From Caulobacter flavus (lineage in GTDB: Bacteria; Pseudomonadota; Alphaproteobacteria; Caulobacterales; Caulobacteraceae): a DNA stretch of 64,000 bases. The stretch is from contig NZ_CP026100.1 in NCBI RefSeq assembly GCF_003722335.1, forward strand, positions 2,702,001 through 2,766,000, in the 5' to 3' direction. Shown one piece after another: positions 10,762-21,279 of this stretch (positions are counted from its first letter, which is position 1; every line of letters begins with the position of its first letter). The notes under the pieces are model-generated. The model worked only from the letters and a program-made list of their open reading frames with translations. It searched no databases and was not told the DNA's origin. Both the position numbers and the translations under genes were made by a program.

Positions 10762-10819
10762 TGGACCTATTTGCTGCATCGCGATACCTACGACGCATCC
10801 TTTTCCAACGGAGCGTCCC

Positions 10820-11383
10820 ATGTCGCTGATCAACACCGAGATCAAACCCTTCACCGCCCAGGCCTACAAGGACGGCAAGTTCGTCACGGTCAGCGACGCC
10901 GACACCAAGGGCAAGTGGTCGGTCTTCTTCTTCTACCCGGCCGACTTCACCTTCGTCTGCCCGACCGAGCTGGAAGACCTGGCCGACAACTACGACGTCT
11001 TCACCCGCCTGGGCGTCGAGATCTACGCCGTGTCGACCGACACCCACTTCTCGCACAAGGCCTGGCACGACAGCTCGCCGGCCATCGGCAAGATCAAGTA
11101 CACCATGGTCGGCGACCCGTCGGGCGCGATCACCAACAACTTCGAAATCATGCGTCCGGGCATCGGCCTGGCCGATCGCGGCACCTTCCTGGTCGACCCG
11201 CAAGGCGTGATCCAGTTCATGGAAGTCACCGCCGAAGGCATCGGCCGCAACGCCATCGAACTGCTCCGCAAGATCAAGGCCGCCCAGTACGTGGCCTCGC
11301 ACCCGGGCGAAGTCTGCCCGGCCAAGTGGGAAGAGGGTGAAAGGACCCTGGCTCCCTCGCTCGACCTCGTCGGCAAGATCTAA
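10820..11383 (+). CDS. ahpC: Alkyl hydroperoxide reductase subunit C (2-Cys peroxiredoxin)
   Basis: This 187-aa cytosolic peroxiredoxin reduces H2O2, organic peroxides and peroxynitrite and is recycled by AhpF. The peroxidatic Cys47 is in [12 protein letters not shown] and the resolving Cys166 is in [11 protein letters not shown]; length and both motifs match the AhpC1/Prx1 type. The GGAG at 10810-10813 places the start at 10820. ahpF follows after 132 bp, and a complete OxyR-type site lies upstream, so peroxide induction of the pair is expected. Confidence 0.97.
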   Translation: MSLINTEIKPFTAQAYKDGKFVTVSDADTKGKWSVFFFYPADFTFVCPTELEDLADNYDVFTRLGVEIYAVSTDTHFSHKAWHDSSPAIGKIKYTMVGDPSGAITNNFEIMRPGIGLADRGTFLVDPQGVIQFMEVTAEGIGRNAIELLRKIKAAQYVASHPGEVCPAKWEEGERTLAPSLDLVGKI

Positions 11384-11515
11384 GACTGACTGCCGCGTCG
11401 CCGCCCGTCATCGGACGGGCGGCGCGCAACCTCTCGATCGTTCGCCGCGTTCGATCCTCCCCCGACAATCGAACGCCTTTTCCTCTCCCCCTTTAGCTTT
11501 TTGGGAGCGCGCCTC

Positions 11516-13111
11516 ATGCTGGACGCCGGTCTGAAGACCCAGTTGACCACCTACCTGCAGAACCTGCGCCAGCCGATCGAACTGGTCGCCTCCCTCGGCG
11601 ACGACAAGGGTTCGAAAGACATGCTGGCCCTGCTGGAAGACGTCGCCGCGACGTCGGACAAGGTCAGCCTGAACCTGTCGGGCGACGACGCCCGCAAGCC
11701 CTCTTTCGCCATCACCCGCGCCGCCCCAAACAGCAGAGAGGGCGACGCTGACGTCCGCTTCGCCGGTCTGCCGCTGGGCCACGAGTTCACCTCGCTGGTG
11801 CTGGCCCTGCTGCACGTCGGCGGCCACCCGCCGCGCCTCGACGCCGAGGTGATCGAGCGCATCAAGGCCCTGGACGGCGACTACAGCTTCGAGACCTATT
11901 TCTCGCAGTCCTGCCAGAACTGCCCCGACGTGGTGCAGGCGCTGAACACCATGAGCGCGCTGAACCCGCGCATCCGCCACGTCGCCATCGACGGCGCGCT
12001 GTTCCAGGCGGAAGTCGAGCAGCGCCAGGTCATGGCCGTGCCGACGATCCTGCTGAACGGCCAGCCGTTCGGCCAGGGCCGCATGGAGGTCGAGCAGATC
12101 CTGGCCAAGCTCGACACCGGCGCCGAGGCGCGCATGGCCGAGAAGATCAAGACCAAGGACGCCTTCGAGGTGCTGGTCATCGGCGGCGGTCCGGCTGGCG
12201 CGGCCGCGGCCGTCTACGCCGCCCGCAAGGGCATCCGCACGGGCGTCGCCGCCGAGCGCTTCGGCGGCCAGGTGCTCGACACCATGGCCATCGAGAACTT
12301 CATCTCGGTGCAGCACACCGAGGGCCCCAAGCTGGCCACGGCGCTGGAACAGCACGTCAAGCAATACGACGTCGACGTGATGAACCTGCAGAAGGCCGTC
12401 GGCCTGGTGGCCCCCAAGGCCCCGGGCGGCCTGATCGAGGTCAAGCTCGAGAACGGCGCCAGCCTGAAGTCGCGCACCGTGATCCTGTCCACCGGCGCCC
12501 GCTGGCGGAACGTCAACGTCCCCGGCGAGGCTGAATACAAGAACAAGGGCGTGGCCTACTGCCCGCACTGCGACGGCCCGCTGTTCAAGGGCAAGCGCGT
12601 GGCGGTGATCGGCGGCGGCAACAGCGGCGTCGAGGCGGCCATCGACCTGGCCGGCATCGTCGCCCACGTCACCCTGATCGAGTACGACAGCCAGCTGCGG
12701 GCCGACGCCGTGCTCCAGCGCAAGCTGGCCAGCCTGCCCAACGTCACCATCGTCACCTCGGCCATGACCACCGAGATCCATGGCGACGGCGCTAAGGTGA
12801 ACGGCCTGTCCTACAAGGACCGCAACCACGACACGGCCCACCGCGTCGACCTGGAGGGCGTGTTCGTGCAGATCGGCCTGGTGCCCAACACCGAGTGGCT
12901 GAAGGACTCGAACGTCGCGCTCAGCAACCGCGGCGAGATCGAGGTCGACTACCGCGGCGAGACCTCGATGCCGGGCGTCTTCGCGGCCGGCGACGCGACC
13001 ACCACGCCGTACAAGCAGATCATCATCGCCATGGGCGAGGGCGCCAAGGCCTCGCTGTCGGCCTTCGACTACCTGATCCGCCTGCCGGCCGAACAGGCCG
13101 AAGCGGCCTGA
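11516..13111 (+). CDS. ahpF: Alkyl hydroperoxide reductase subunit F
   Basis: This 531-aa flavoprotein passes electrons from NADH through FAD and two disulfides to AhpC. The N-terminal thioredoxin-like domain holds SCQNCPDVV (Cys133/Cys136). The FAD motif [17 protein letters not shown] follows, then [13 protein letters not shown] (Cys349/Cys352) and the NAD motif [12 protein letters not shown]. The ATG at 11516 has GGGAG eight bases upstream and gives the typical start [10 protein letters not shown]; an in-frame TTG at 11501 is less likely. The last codons (PAEQAEAA) and the stop are part of the first copy of a 52-bp tandem repeat. Confidence 0.97.
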   Translation: MLDAGLKTQLTTYLQNLRQPIELVASLGDDKGSKDMLALLEDVAATSDKVSLNLSGDDARKPSFAITRAAPNSREGDADVRFAGLPLGHEFTSLVLALLHVGGHPPRLDAEVIERIKALDGDYSFETYFSQSCQNCPDVVQALNTMSALNPRIRHVAIDGALFQAEVEQRQVMAVPTILLNGQPFGQGRMEVEQILAKLDTGAEARMAEKIKTKDAFEVLVIGGGPAGAAAAVYAARKGIRTGVAAERFGGQVLDTMAIENFISVQHTEGPKLATALEQHVKQYDVDVMNLQKAVGLVAPKAPGGLIEVKLENGASLKSRTVILSTGARWRNVNVPGEAEYKNKGVAYCPHCDGPLFKGKRVAVIGGGNSGVEAAIDLAGIVAHVTLIEYDSQLRADAVLQRKLASLPNVTIVTSAMTTEIHGDGAKVNGLSYKDRNHDTAHRVDLEGVFVQIGLVPNTEWLKDSNVALSNRGEIEVDYRGETSMPGVFAAGDATTTPYKQIIIAMGEGAKASLSAFDYLIRLPAEQAEAA

Positions 13112-13274
13112 TCGGCCGGGTTCCAGCAAAAAAGAGTCGGCCGAACAGGCCGAAGCGGCCTGATCGGCCGGGTTCCAGCAAAAAAGAGTCGGCCGAACAG
13201 GCCGAAGCGGCCTGATCGGCCGGGTTCCAGCAAAGAAGAGTCGGCGAAGCAGGCCGAAGCGGCCTGATCGGCCT
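13087..13274. repeat. 52-bp tandem repeat over the ahpF stop codon (3.6 copies)
   Basis: Units start at 13087, 13139, 13191 and 13243. Each holds GGCCGAACAGG, a small hairpin CAGGCC-GAAGC-GGCCTG, a TGA, and a spacer with GGGTTCCAGCAAAAAAG. The first three are nearly identical; the fourth differs (GGCGAAGCAGG) and is partial. The unit is not a multiple of three and the first copy contains the ahpF stop, so the array is outside the protein. Confidence 0.9.
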
Positions 13275-13291
13275 TACAAGCTGAAGAGGCG

Positions 13292-13323
13292 AAGGCCCGG
13301 ACGAGCAATCGTCCGGGCCTTTT
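13292..13323 (+). terminator. Intrinsic terminator of ahpCF
   Basis: A perfect 13-bp stem starting AAGGCCCGGACGA with a GCAA tetraloop is followed by T. It lies between the 52-bp array and the convergent kinase gene. Confidence 0.9.
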
Positions 13324-13330
13324 GCTTGGC

Positions 13331-14881
<1,551 letters not shown>

Positions 14882-15092
14882 AGATCGAAGTCCCCGAAGC
14901 GCCGACTAGACTTCAGAATAGCGCAACAAGGTTAAGCTCCGATACCCGCTGATCTACTCATCTTTAGTCGCGACTTGCGGGCGCGAAGAAAATTTCCCGC
15001 TTAGCGGGTGTTGCTCGCAAGCACTGATATTTGACTGCGGAGACTGGAAAGGAAATTGTGTTTCGTTGTTACAGGAGGCTAAGCGCGACGGC

Positions 15093-16733
15093 TCAGACTG
15101 CCTCCGCCCAGCCCTTCGCCACATAGGCCGCCGCCACCGCCTCGGCGATCTTGATGCCATCCACCCCCGCCGACAGGATGCCGCCCGCATAGCCCGCGCC
15201 TTCGCCGGCCGGGAACAGGCCGGCGGTGTTGAGGCTCTGCAGGTCCTTGCCGCGCGTGATGCGGATCGGCGAGGAGGTGCGGGTCTCCACCCCCGTCATC
15301 AGCACGTCGGGATGGTCGTAGCCGGCGATCTGGCGGCCGAAGACGGGCAGGGCCTCGCGCATGGCCTCCAGCACGAACGGCGGCAGGCATTCGGCCAGGT
15401 CGGTCATGTGGATGCCTGGCTTGTAGGAGGGCTGGACCTCGCCCAGGGCCTCGGACGGACGGCCGGCCAGGAAGTCGCCGACCTTCTGGGCCGGGGCCTT
15501 GTAGTCGCCGCCGCCGGCGGTGAAGGCCAGAGACTCCCACTTGCGCTGGAACTCGATGCCGGCCAGCGGGTGGCCCGGATAGTCGCGCTCGGGGTCGATG
15601 GCCACCACGAAGCCGGAGTTGGCGTTGCGTTCGTTGCGCGAATACTGGCTCATGCCGTTGGTCACGACGCGGTTCGGCTCCGAGGTCGCCGCCACCACCG
15701 TGCCGCCTGGGCACATGCAGAAGCTGTAGACCGTGCGGCCGTTGGAGCAGTGGTGCGACAGGCTGTAGTCGGCCGCGCCGAGGTCCGGATGGCCGGCGCA
15801 GGCGCCGAACCTCGCCTTGTCCATCCACGACTGCGGATGCTCGATGCGCACCCCGATCGAGAACGGCTTGGCCTCGATGTGGACGCCGCGGTCGTACAGG
15901 GTCTGGAAGGTGTCGCGCGAGGAGTGGCCGACGGCCAGCACCACGTGCTCGGTCTCCAGGAACTCGCCGGTCGACAGGTGCAGGCCCTTGAGCTTGCGGG
16001 CGCCGTCCGGACCGGTCTCGATCTCGAAGTCGGTCACCCGGTGCTGCCAGCGGTACTCGCCGCCCAGGCTCTCGATCAGCGCCCGCATCTGCTCGACCAT
16101 ATGCACCAGGCGGAAGGTGCCGATGTGCGGGTGGGCCTCGGTCAGGATTTCCTCGGGCGCGCCGGCGGCGACGAACTCCTCCAGCACCTTGCGGCCCAGG
16201 AAGCGCGGATCCTTGATCTGGCTGTAGAGCTTGCCGTCCGAGAAGGTGCCGGCGCCCCCTTCGCCGAACTGGACGTTCGACTCCGGGTTCAGCTCGCTCT
16301 TGCGCCACAGGGCCCAGGTGTCCTTGGTGCGCTCGCGCACCACCTTGCCGCGGTCGAGGATGATCGGCTTGAAGCCCATCTGGGCCAGGACGAGGCCCGC
16401 GAACAGGCCGCAGGGACCAGCGCCAATCACCACCGGACGCGGGCCGTCGAAGCCTTCCGGTGCGCGGGCGGTGAAGCGATAGTCGGTGTCGGGCGTCGGG
16501 CGCACCTGGTGGTCGCCCTTGAAGCGCTCCAGCACGGCGGCCTCGTCGCGCAGGGCGACATCCACCGTGTAGATCATCAGGATCGCGGACTTCTTGCGGG
16601 CGTCGTGGGCGCGCCGCCACAGCTTGACCTGGAGCAGGTCGGCCGGGGCGATCCCCAGGCGCGCGCAGATGGCCGGAGCCATGGCCTCCGGCGGATGGTC
16701 CAGGGGCAGCTTCAGTTCGGAAAGACGCAGCAT
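15093..16733 (-). CDS. FAD-dependent oxidoreductase (COG2509-like)
   Basis: This 546-aa protein resembles the uncharacterised FAD-dependent dehydrogenase group. An N-terminal region of about 90 residues (VKLWRRAHDARKKSAILMIY) precedes the FAD motif VVIGAGPCGLFAGLVLAQMG. Later landmarks are GEGGAGTFSDGKLYSQIKD, CSNGRTVYSFCMCPGGTVV and the C-terminal GLFPAGEGAGYAGGILSAG, which closes the FAD site. No signal peptide is present. The substrate is not known. The start at 16733 has no clear SD. Confidence 0.88.
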   Translation of the reverse strand: MLRLSELKLPLDHPPEAMAPAICARLGIAPADLLQVKLWRRAHDARKKSAILMIYTVDVALRDEAAVLERFKGDHQVRPTPDTDYRFTARAPEGFDGPRPVVIGAGPCGLFAGLVLAQMGFKPIILDRGKVVRERTKDTWALWRKSELNPESNVQFGEGGAGTFSDGKLYSQIKDPRFLGRKVLEEFVAAGAPEEILTEAHPHIGTFRLVHMVEQMRALIESLGGEYRWQHRVTDFEIETGPDGARKLKGLHLSTGEFLETEHVVLAVGHSSRDTFQTLYDRGVHIEAKPFSIGVRIEHPQSWMDKARFGACAGHPDLGAADYSLSHHCSNGRTVYSFCMCPGGTVVAATSEPNRVVTNGMSQYSRNERNANSGFVVAIDPERDYPGHPLAGIEFQRKWESLAFTAGGGDYKAPAQKVGDFLAGRPSEALGEVQPSYKPGIHMTDLAECLPPFVLEAMREALPVFGRQIAGYDHPDVLMTGVETRTSSPIRITRGKDLQSLNTAGLFPAGEGAGYAGGILSAGVDGIKIAEAVAAAYVAKGWAEAV

Positions 16734-16779
16734 GGCGCGGGTTTAGCCGGTCGCGGGCGTCCGCGCCATGGGGAGAGGT

Positions 16780-16814
16780 CATGGAGGAGGGGCCGCGCGC
16801 GCCTCTCCTCCATG
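16780..16814. repeat. Inverted repeat between yqeY-like and FAD oxidoreductase genes
   Basis: CATGGAGGAG and CTCCTCCATG form a 10-bp perfect stem around a GC-rich 15-base loop. There is no T-run. A second imperfect dyad (TCCCGCC / GGCGGGA) lies at about 16828-16854. Confidence 0.5.
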
Positions 16815-16871
16815 CTTGTTGCCTGGCTCCCGCCGTTCTCGCCGGATGGCGGGAAGGGGAGAGGGCTCCGC

Positions 16872-17345
16872 TTAGCCCTTGGCCAGGGCGCTCGCCGCCT
16901 TGCCGTCGTACTGGCCGCCGAAGTTGGTCTTCAGGTGGGCCATGATCATGCCGACATTGGCGCCGGGGTTCTTGGCCTTGAAGTCGTCGATGGCCTCGCG
17001 CAGCTCCGATTCCGTCATCTGCTTGGGGCCATACGAGGACAGGATCGCCAGTTCGGTTTCAGCCGCCTTGATCCGCTCGTCCACCTTCGACGCATCGCCG
17101 CCGGCCGCGACCAGGCGGGCGCGTTCGGTCGCGAGGTTCTCCAGAGTCAGCTTGGTGTTCTTCACGAACTTCGCGATGGTGGCGGCGACCTTCTCGTCGG
17201 TGACTTCCGTCACGCCGCGCTTGAATTCCTCGGTCGTGATCTGCGTGGCCTCGCCGATCAGGGTGGTGAGCACGTCGGCCTTCAGGCGGTCGCTCAGCTT
17301 GCGCGCCGCCAGCTGGTCAGCCTTGAGGTCATCGAGCAAAGCCAT
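16872..17345 (-). CDS. GatB/YqeY domain-containing protein
   Basis: This 157-aa soluble protein is of the YqeY family, related to the tail domain of the GatB amidotransferase subunit. Landmarks are the alpha-helical start LLDDLKADQLAARK, ILSSYGPKQMTESEL and the ending GANVGMIMAHLKTNFGGQYDGK. YqeY proteins are thought to bind tRNA, but their role is unsettled. The ATG has AAAGGA six bases upstream. The family often precedes dnaG-rpoD in Alphaproteobacteria; here it does not. Confidence 0.92.
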   Translation of the reverse strand: MALLDDLKADQLAARKLSDRLKADVLTTLIGEATQITTEEFKRGVTEVTDEKVAATIAKFVKNTKLTLENLATERARLVAAGGDASKVDERIKAAETELAILSSYGPKQMTESELREAIDDFKAKNPGANVGMIMAHLKTNFGGQYDGKAASALAKG

Positions 17346-17448
17346 GTCGTCGTCCTTTCAGTTCACTCTAACGGTCGTGCTGTAAGGGGTGTGGCCGCAC
17401 CTCTTCAAGCCGACCTCGGGTCCTTTCGCTTCAGCGCGGATCGTCCGT

Positions 17449-17467
17449 CGCGGCGGAGACCGCCGCG
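17449..17467 (-). terminator. Possible terminator-like hairpin after ohrR
   Basis: CGCGGCGG-AGA-CCGCCGCG is a perfect 8-bp stem just downstream of the ohrR stop on the minus strand. It lacks a U-tract, so function as a terminator is doubtful. Confidence 0.35.
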
Positions 17468-17471
17468 CGTT

Positions 17472-17921
17472 CTACACCGCCAGCCGCTTCAGCCGCTCGC
17501 GAAGGTCCACCAGTTCGGGCAGCGGCGTATCCAGCTTGCAGAAGAACCGCTCGGCCACCTCGAGGGCCTGCTCCCGCATCGCGTCGCCGGCGTCGGTCAG
17601 CGAGATGATCACCCGCCGCTCGTCGTCGGGGTCGCGGCTTCGGACGATCAGGCCAGCGCCCTCCAGCCGCTTCAGTAGCGGGGTCAGGGTGCTGGATTCG
17701 AGGTCCAGCGCCTGACCCATCTCGCCGACGGTGCGCGGGCTGTGCTCCCACAGCACCAGCATGGCCAGGTACTGCGGATAGGTCAGGCCCAACGCGTCCA
17801 GCAGCGGCCGGTACAGGCGCGTGACCCGGTTGGCCGCGCTGTAGAGGGCGAAGCAGAGCTGGCGGTCGAGGCGCAAGACCTCGACCGCTTTGTCCAGGGC
17901 TTTGTCGGCGTCCGAGGTCAT
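17472..17921 (-). CDS. ohrR: OhrR-type MarR family repressor
   Basis: This 149-aa winged-helix regulator represses ohr and is inactivated by organic hydroperoxides. The redox cysteine is Cys23 in LDRQLCFALYSA. The MarR core includes LTYPQYLAMLVLWE, the recognition region SSTLTPLLKRLE, and the wing DPDDERRVIISLT. Further cysteines (e.g. KLDTP preceded by FFC) lie near the C-terminus, so a two-Cys mechanism is possible. The start codon overlaps the ohr stop by four bases, giving translational coupling. Confidence 0.94.
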   Translation of the reverse strand: MTSDADKALDKAVEVLRLDRQLCFALYSAANRVTRLYRPLLDALGLTYPQYLAMLVLWEHSPRTVGEMGQALDLESSTLTPLLKRLEGAGLIVRSRDPDDERRVIISLTDAGDAMREQALEVAERFFCKLDTPLPELVDLRERLKRLAV

Positions 17922-18334
17922 GCAGCCTTTACGTTGAGGGCGACATCGATGTTGCCGCGGGTGGCGTTGGAATAGGGGCAGACCTGGTGCGCCGTGGCAA
18001 CCAGGGCTTCGGCCTGTTCCTGCGAAAGGCCCTGGGTTTCGACCTCCAGCGCCACCTCGAGCTTGAAGCCGACTTCCTGCGCGGCCAGGCCGACGACGCC
18101 GGTGACGGTCGAGCCGGTCAGCGGGATCTTCTGCTGGCGGGCCACGAAGGCCATGGCGCTCTGGAAGCAGGCGGCGTAGCCGGCCGCGAACAGTTGCTCG
18201 GGATTGGTGCCGTCTTCCTTGCCGCCGAGGGCCTTGGGCATGGCCAGGCGCACGTCCAGCAGGCCGTCATTGCTGCGGACGCCGCCTTCGCGGCCGCCGG
18301 TGGCCGTGGCGCGGGTTTGGTAGAGAGTGCTCAT
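17918..18334 (-). CDS. ohr: Organic hydroperoxide resistance protein Ohr
   Basis: This 138-aa OsmC/Ohr-family thiol peroxidase reduces organic hydroperoxides with lipoylated proteins as reductant. The reactive cysteines are Cys56 (AAGYAACFQSAM) and Cys119 (HQVCPYSNATRGN), both at family positions. It is the first gene of an ohr-ohrR operon with a 4-bp overlap. Two dyads upstream are candidate OhrR operators. Confidence 0.96.
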   Translation of the reverse strand: MSTLYQTRATATGGREGGVRSNDGLLDVRLAMPKALGGKEDGTNPEQLFAAGYAACFQSAMAFVARQQKIPLTGSTVTGVVGLAAQEVGFKLEVALEVETQGLSQEQAEALVATAHQVCPYSNATRGNIDVALNVKAA

Positions 18335-18348
18335 CGGGTTCGCTCCTG

Positions 18349-18378
18349 CGATTGAATTGGTGAGAACGATTTAATCGT
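18349..18378 (-). promoter_or_regulatory. Candidate OhrR operators upstream of ohr
   Basis: CGATTGAATTGG (18349-18360) and the near-perfect palindrome ACGATTTAATCGT (18366-18378) have centres 17 bp apart, just upstream of ohr. AT-centred dyads with AATT/TTAA cores are typical for OhrR. The region also serves the divergent protease gene. Confidence 0.5.
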
Positions 18379-18505
18379 GCGCGATATAACTTCAAGAGGC
18401 ACGACGTCGGATTTTTTCCGGCGTCTTTCGGGGCGGGCTTCGGTGCTTGATTTCGAGGCGCGGACGAGGCGAGGTTCGCGGCTCGAAAAAGAACGGGGAG
18501 GGCGT

Positions 18506-19420
18506 GTGCGAACCTGGATTCTGACGGCCGGTCTGGCGGCGACCATAGCTCTGGCGAGTCCCGGCTGGACGCAGGAGACGAAGGCCGCGCTCGACACCGC
18601 CGACGTCGATCTCTTCTACCGCCTCTACGACGAGACCGGCGGCCGGCCCAGCGCCGAGCAGCTGCAGGCCCGCTACATCGACGCCGGCTCGCCGGGCCAG
18701 CGCGTCTTCTTCGAGGCCCGTCGTACGACCGTCGCCCGTCTGGCCGAAGCCGTCGCGACCAGGCCCGAGATCTACCAGAAGGCCCGCGCCTGCGCCTCGA
18801 CCCTGCCCAAGGTGAAGGGGCGGGTCGATACGGCCCTGGCCCGGTTCAGGACGCTCTATCCGCAGGCGCGCGTGCCTTCGGTGACCGTCGCGGTGGGCCG
18901 CGGCAAGCCAATCGCCATCGGCAGTCCGGTCACCGGCGTCCAGGTCGGGCTGGAGGCGCTGTGCGCCGCCGACTTCATCGATCCCGACGCCGAAGGCCGC
19001 TTCGTCGGCGTGCTGCTCCACGAGTACGCCCACGCTCAGCAGAACCCGCTGCTGACCGAGAAGAAAAAGCCCACCGTGCTGGAGGCGGCCCTGGTGGAGG
19101 GCGGGGCCGAGTTCGTCACCGAACTGCTGATCGGCCGCCCGGCCTACGTCTATTTCGGACCGTTGACCAAGGGCCGCGAGCGCGAGATCGAGACCGCCTT
19201 CGCCGCCGACGTCGACAAGACCGACCTGTCGGCCTGGTTCTACAACTCCACGCCCGAAAAGCCCGCCGACCTCGGCTACTGGGCCGGCTACCGCATCGCC
19301 AAGGCCTACTACGCCAAGGCCAGCGACAAGCAGGCCGCCCTGCGCGACATCCTCGCCGTCTCCGACGCCCACGCCTTCCTCGCCGCCAGCGGCTGGACCC
19401 CGGGAATGACGCTGGAGTGA
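18506..19420 (+). CDS. Putative exported zinc metalloprotease-like protein
   Basis: This 304-aa protein begins with a signal peptide (VRTWILTAGLAATIALASPG). A central HEYAHAQQN matches the HExxH zinc signature, with the downstream glutamate in EGGAEFVTELL as likely third ligand. This arrangement resembles DUF2268-type predicted Zn-dependent proteases. The C-terminal half has GYWAGYRIAKAYYAKA. The GTG at 18506 has GGGGAGG upstream and makes the signal peptide start correctly; an in-frame ATG at 18377 would add 43 odd residues. Substrate unknown. It diverges from ohr. Confidence 0.8.
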   Translation: MRTWILTAGLAATIALASPGWTQETKAALDTADVDLFYRLYDETGGRPSAEQLQARYIDAGSPGQRVFFEARRTTVARLAEAVATRPEIYQKARACASTLPKVKGRVDTALARFRTLYPQARVPSVTVAVGRGKPIAIGSPVTGVQVGLEALCAADFIDPDAEGRFVGVLLHEYAHAQQNPLLTEKKKPTVLEAALVEGGAEFVTELLIGRPAYVYFGPLTKGREREIETAFAADVDKTDLSAWFYNSTPEKPADLGYWAGYRIAKAYYAKASDKQAALRDILAVSDAHAFLAASGWTPGMTLE

Positions 19421-19492
19421 CCGGCGGGGCGCTTGCTCCGCTCGCCGCTTCGTGTCCCACTCCTGCGGTCGGGGCCTTGAAGAGGTGAGACC

Positions 19493-19846
19493 ATGCTGAG
19501 GCTCATGCCGCTTTCGGCGGCCGCCGTCGTGCTCGTCGTTCCCGCCGCCGCCCTCGCCGACCAAGGATGGGGCGCCTACGACGCCGACGAGGTTATCCGG
19601 ATCACCGCGCCGGTCAGCGACGTCACCTGGGGCAATCCCGACGGCGCGGCCAAGGTGCGTCATGCCGGCAAGGTCTGGGACGTCGTCCTGGCGCCCGTCG
19701 CCCGCATGGAGGCGCGCGGCCTGACGCGCGAGATGCTGGCCTCGGGCAAGCCGGTCACCCTGGAAGGCTATCCACGCAAGGACGGCGTGACCGAGATGCG
19801 CATCGAGCGTGTCGTCGCCGAGGGCAAGACGGTCGAGCTGCGCTAG
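19493..19846 (+). CDS. DUF6152-like exported protein
   Basis: This 117-aa protein has a signal peptide (VVLVVPAAALAD) followed by a small beta domain: GWGAYDADEVIRITAPVSDV, WGNPDGAAKVRHAGKVWDVV, LAPVARMEARGLT and VTLEGYPRKDGVTEMRIERV. This pattern is that of DUF6152, small periplasmic proteins of unknown role. It precedes the TIGR02587/TIGR02588 membrane pair and is probably cotranscribed. After its stop lie about 125 bp containing only a 42-codon GTG frame that I do not call. Confidence 0.75.
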   Translation: MLRLMPLSAAAVVLVVPAAALADQGWGAYDADEVIRITAPVSDVTWGNPDGAAKVRHAGKVWDVVLAPVARMEARGLTREMLASGKPVTLEGYPRKDGVTEMRIERVVAEGKTVELR

Positions 19847-20004
19847 GTGAAGCTGACCGCGACGCTGCAGGACGCCGCGTTGGGGGCTTGGGCGAAGGGG
19901 CTGGCCACAGGACTGCCTGCTCGCCTGCAACTGACGGGAACCGCGCTCCAAGCCGAACCGTTGCACGGGCGATGAAGGCCGGCGCGATCACGGGAGGAGC
20001 CGTC

Positions 20005-20820
20005 TTGCACGCCAACGCCGCCTATGGTCGGGCCCTGGCCCGCGCGTTCGGCGGAGCCCTGCTGTTCTCGTTCCCGCTGCTGATGACCATGGAGATGTGG
20101 TCGCTGGGCATGGCGGTCGAGCGGATGCGACTGCTGGTCTTCCTTCTGCTGTCGCTGCCCATGCTGCTGGGCCTGTCCTACTACGCCGGCTTCGAGCCGA
20201 CCTTCCGCCTCAAGGACGAGGTGCTCGACGCCCTGGCCGCCTTCGGCGTGGGTTTCCTGCTGTCGGCGGCGCTGCTGGCGGTGTTCGGAGTCCTGGGCGC
20301 GCATGGCCTGTCTCTCCGGGCGGACCTGGGCAAGGTCGCCCTCTGCGCCGTGCCGGGCGCCATCGGCGCGCTCGTCGCCGGCAAGCAGCTCGGGGAAGGC
20401 GCGCCGAGCGCCCGCGAGAGGGAGCGGGCCGGAACCTTGGGCGAGATCTTCCTGATGGCCGTGGGCGCGCTGTTCCTGGCCTTCAACGTCGCGCCCACCG
20501 AGGAGATGATCCTGATCGCCTACCAGATGGCGCCGCCGCAGACGCTGCTGCTGATGGCGCTGTCGGTGTTGCTGCTGCACGTCTTCGTCTATCGCCTGGG
20601 CTTTCCGGGCGAGAGCCGGCGGCGCGAGGCGGGCGGCCCGCTGCGCACCTTCGTCGCCTTCACCGCGCCCGGCTACGGCGTGGCGCTGGTGGTCAGCCTC
20701 TATCTGCTCTGGACCTTCGGGCGCACCAACGGCGTCGCCCCGCACGAGATCGCCACCATGACCATCGTCCTGGCCTTTCCCGCCGCCCTGGGCGCGGCCA
20801 CCGCGCGGCTGGTGGTCTGA
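20005..20820 (+). CDS. TIGR02587 family integral membrane protein
   Basis: This roughly 271-aa inner-membrane protein has about seven hydrophobic segments. The signature opening is ARAFGGALLFSFPLLMTMEMW. Other segments include LLVFLLLSLPMLLGLSYY, FLLSAALLAVFGVLGA, FLAFNVAPTEEMILIAYQM and GVALVVSLYLLWTFG. Function is unknown. The TTG at 20005 follows GGGAGGAG closely and is preferred; an in-frame ATG at 19972 would add 11 residues without a good SD. Its stop overlaps the next start as TGATG. Confidence 0.85.
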   Translation: MHANAAYGRALARAFGGALLFSFPLLMTMEMWSLGMAVERMRLLVFLLLSLPMLLGLSYYAGFEPTFRLKDEVLDALAAFGVGFLLSAALLAVFGVLGAHGLSLRADLGKVALCAVPGAIGALVAGKQLGEGAPSARERERAGTLGEIFLMAVGALFLAFNVAPTEEMILIAYQMAPPQTLLLMALSVLLLHVFVYRLGFPGESRRREAGGPLRTFVAFTAPGYGVALVVSLYLLWTFGRTNGVAPHEIATMTIVLAFPAALGAATARLVV

Positions 20821-21275
20821 TGGCGACGACGACCAAGACACGCGCGGCCGCCAAGCCCGCCGCCAGGCGCAAGGCGTCCAGTCCCGCGCCGCCGCCCAGG
20901 GACGAGGTTCCGCTGCTGGAGTGGATCTCGGCGGCCGTCGGCCTGGTCTGCGCGCTGGTCGCCATCGGCTTCGTCGGCTGGGACGCCGTCTTCGGCGTGC
21001 GATCGCCGCCGGCGGTCGAGGTGCGGCTGGTGGAGGTGACGCCCACGCCGCACGGTTTCGTCGCGCAGATCGAGGCGATCAACCACGGCGGCTCTCCCGC
21101 CGCCCAGGTCGCCATCGAGGGCGTGCTGAGCGGGCAGGGCGAGCCCGAGACGGCGGAGGCGACGCTGGACTACATCCCCGAGCAGTCGCGGGCCGATGGC
21201 GGACTGGTGTTCGAGCACGATCCCCGGGCGGGAAAGCTTACGCTGCGCGCCAAGGGCTTCGCCGACCCGTCCTGA
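20820..21275 (+). CDS. TIGR02588 family protein
   Basis: This 151-aa protein has a basic, Ala/Pro-rich cytoplasmic N-terminus (about 1-35), one transmembrane segment (WISAAVGLVCALVAIGFVGW) and a periplasmic beta domain with VEVTPTPHGFVAQIEAINHG. It is the usual partner of TIGR02587 proteins, and the start overlaps the upstream stop. The pair may form a membrane complex; the role is unknown. Confidence 0.85.
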   Translation: MATTTKTRAAAKPAARRKASSPAPPPRDEVPLLEWISAAVGLVCALVAIGFVGWDAVFGVRSPPAVEVRLVEVTPTPHGFVAQIEAINHGGSPAAQVAIEGVLSGQGEPETAEATLDYIPEQSRADGGLVFEHDPRAGKLTLRAKGFADPS

Positions 21276-21279
21276 GGTA

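Noticed and set aside
12937-13330. Possible CRISPR-like array after ahpF
   Set aside because: The 52-bp units are directly tandem without unique spacers, and no cas genes are present.
19847-19975. 42-codon GTG frame directly after the DUF6152 stop
   Set aside because: There is no SD apart from the preceding coding end, and it overlaps the alternative start of the TIGR02587 gene. Coding is possible but not supported.
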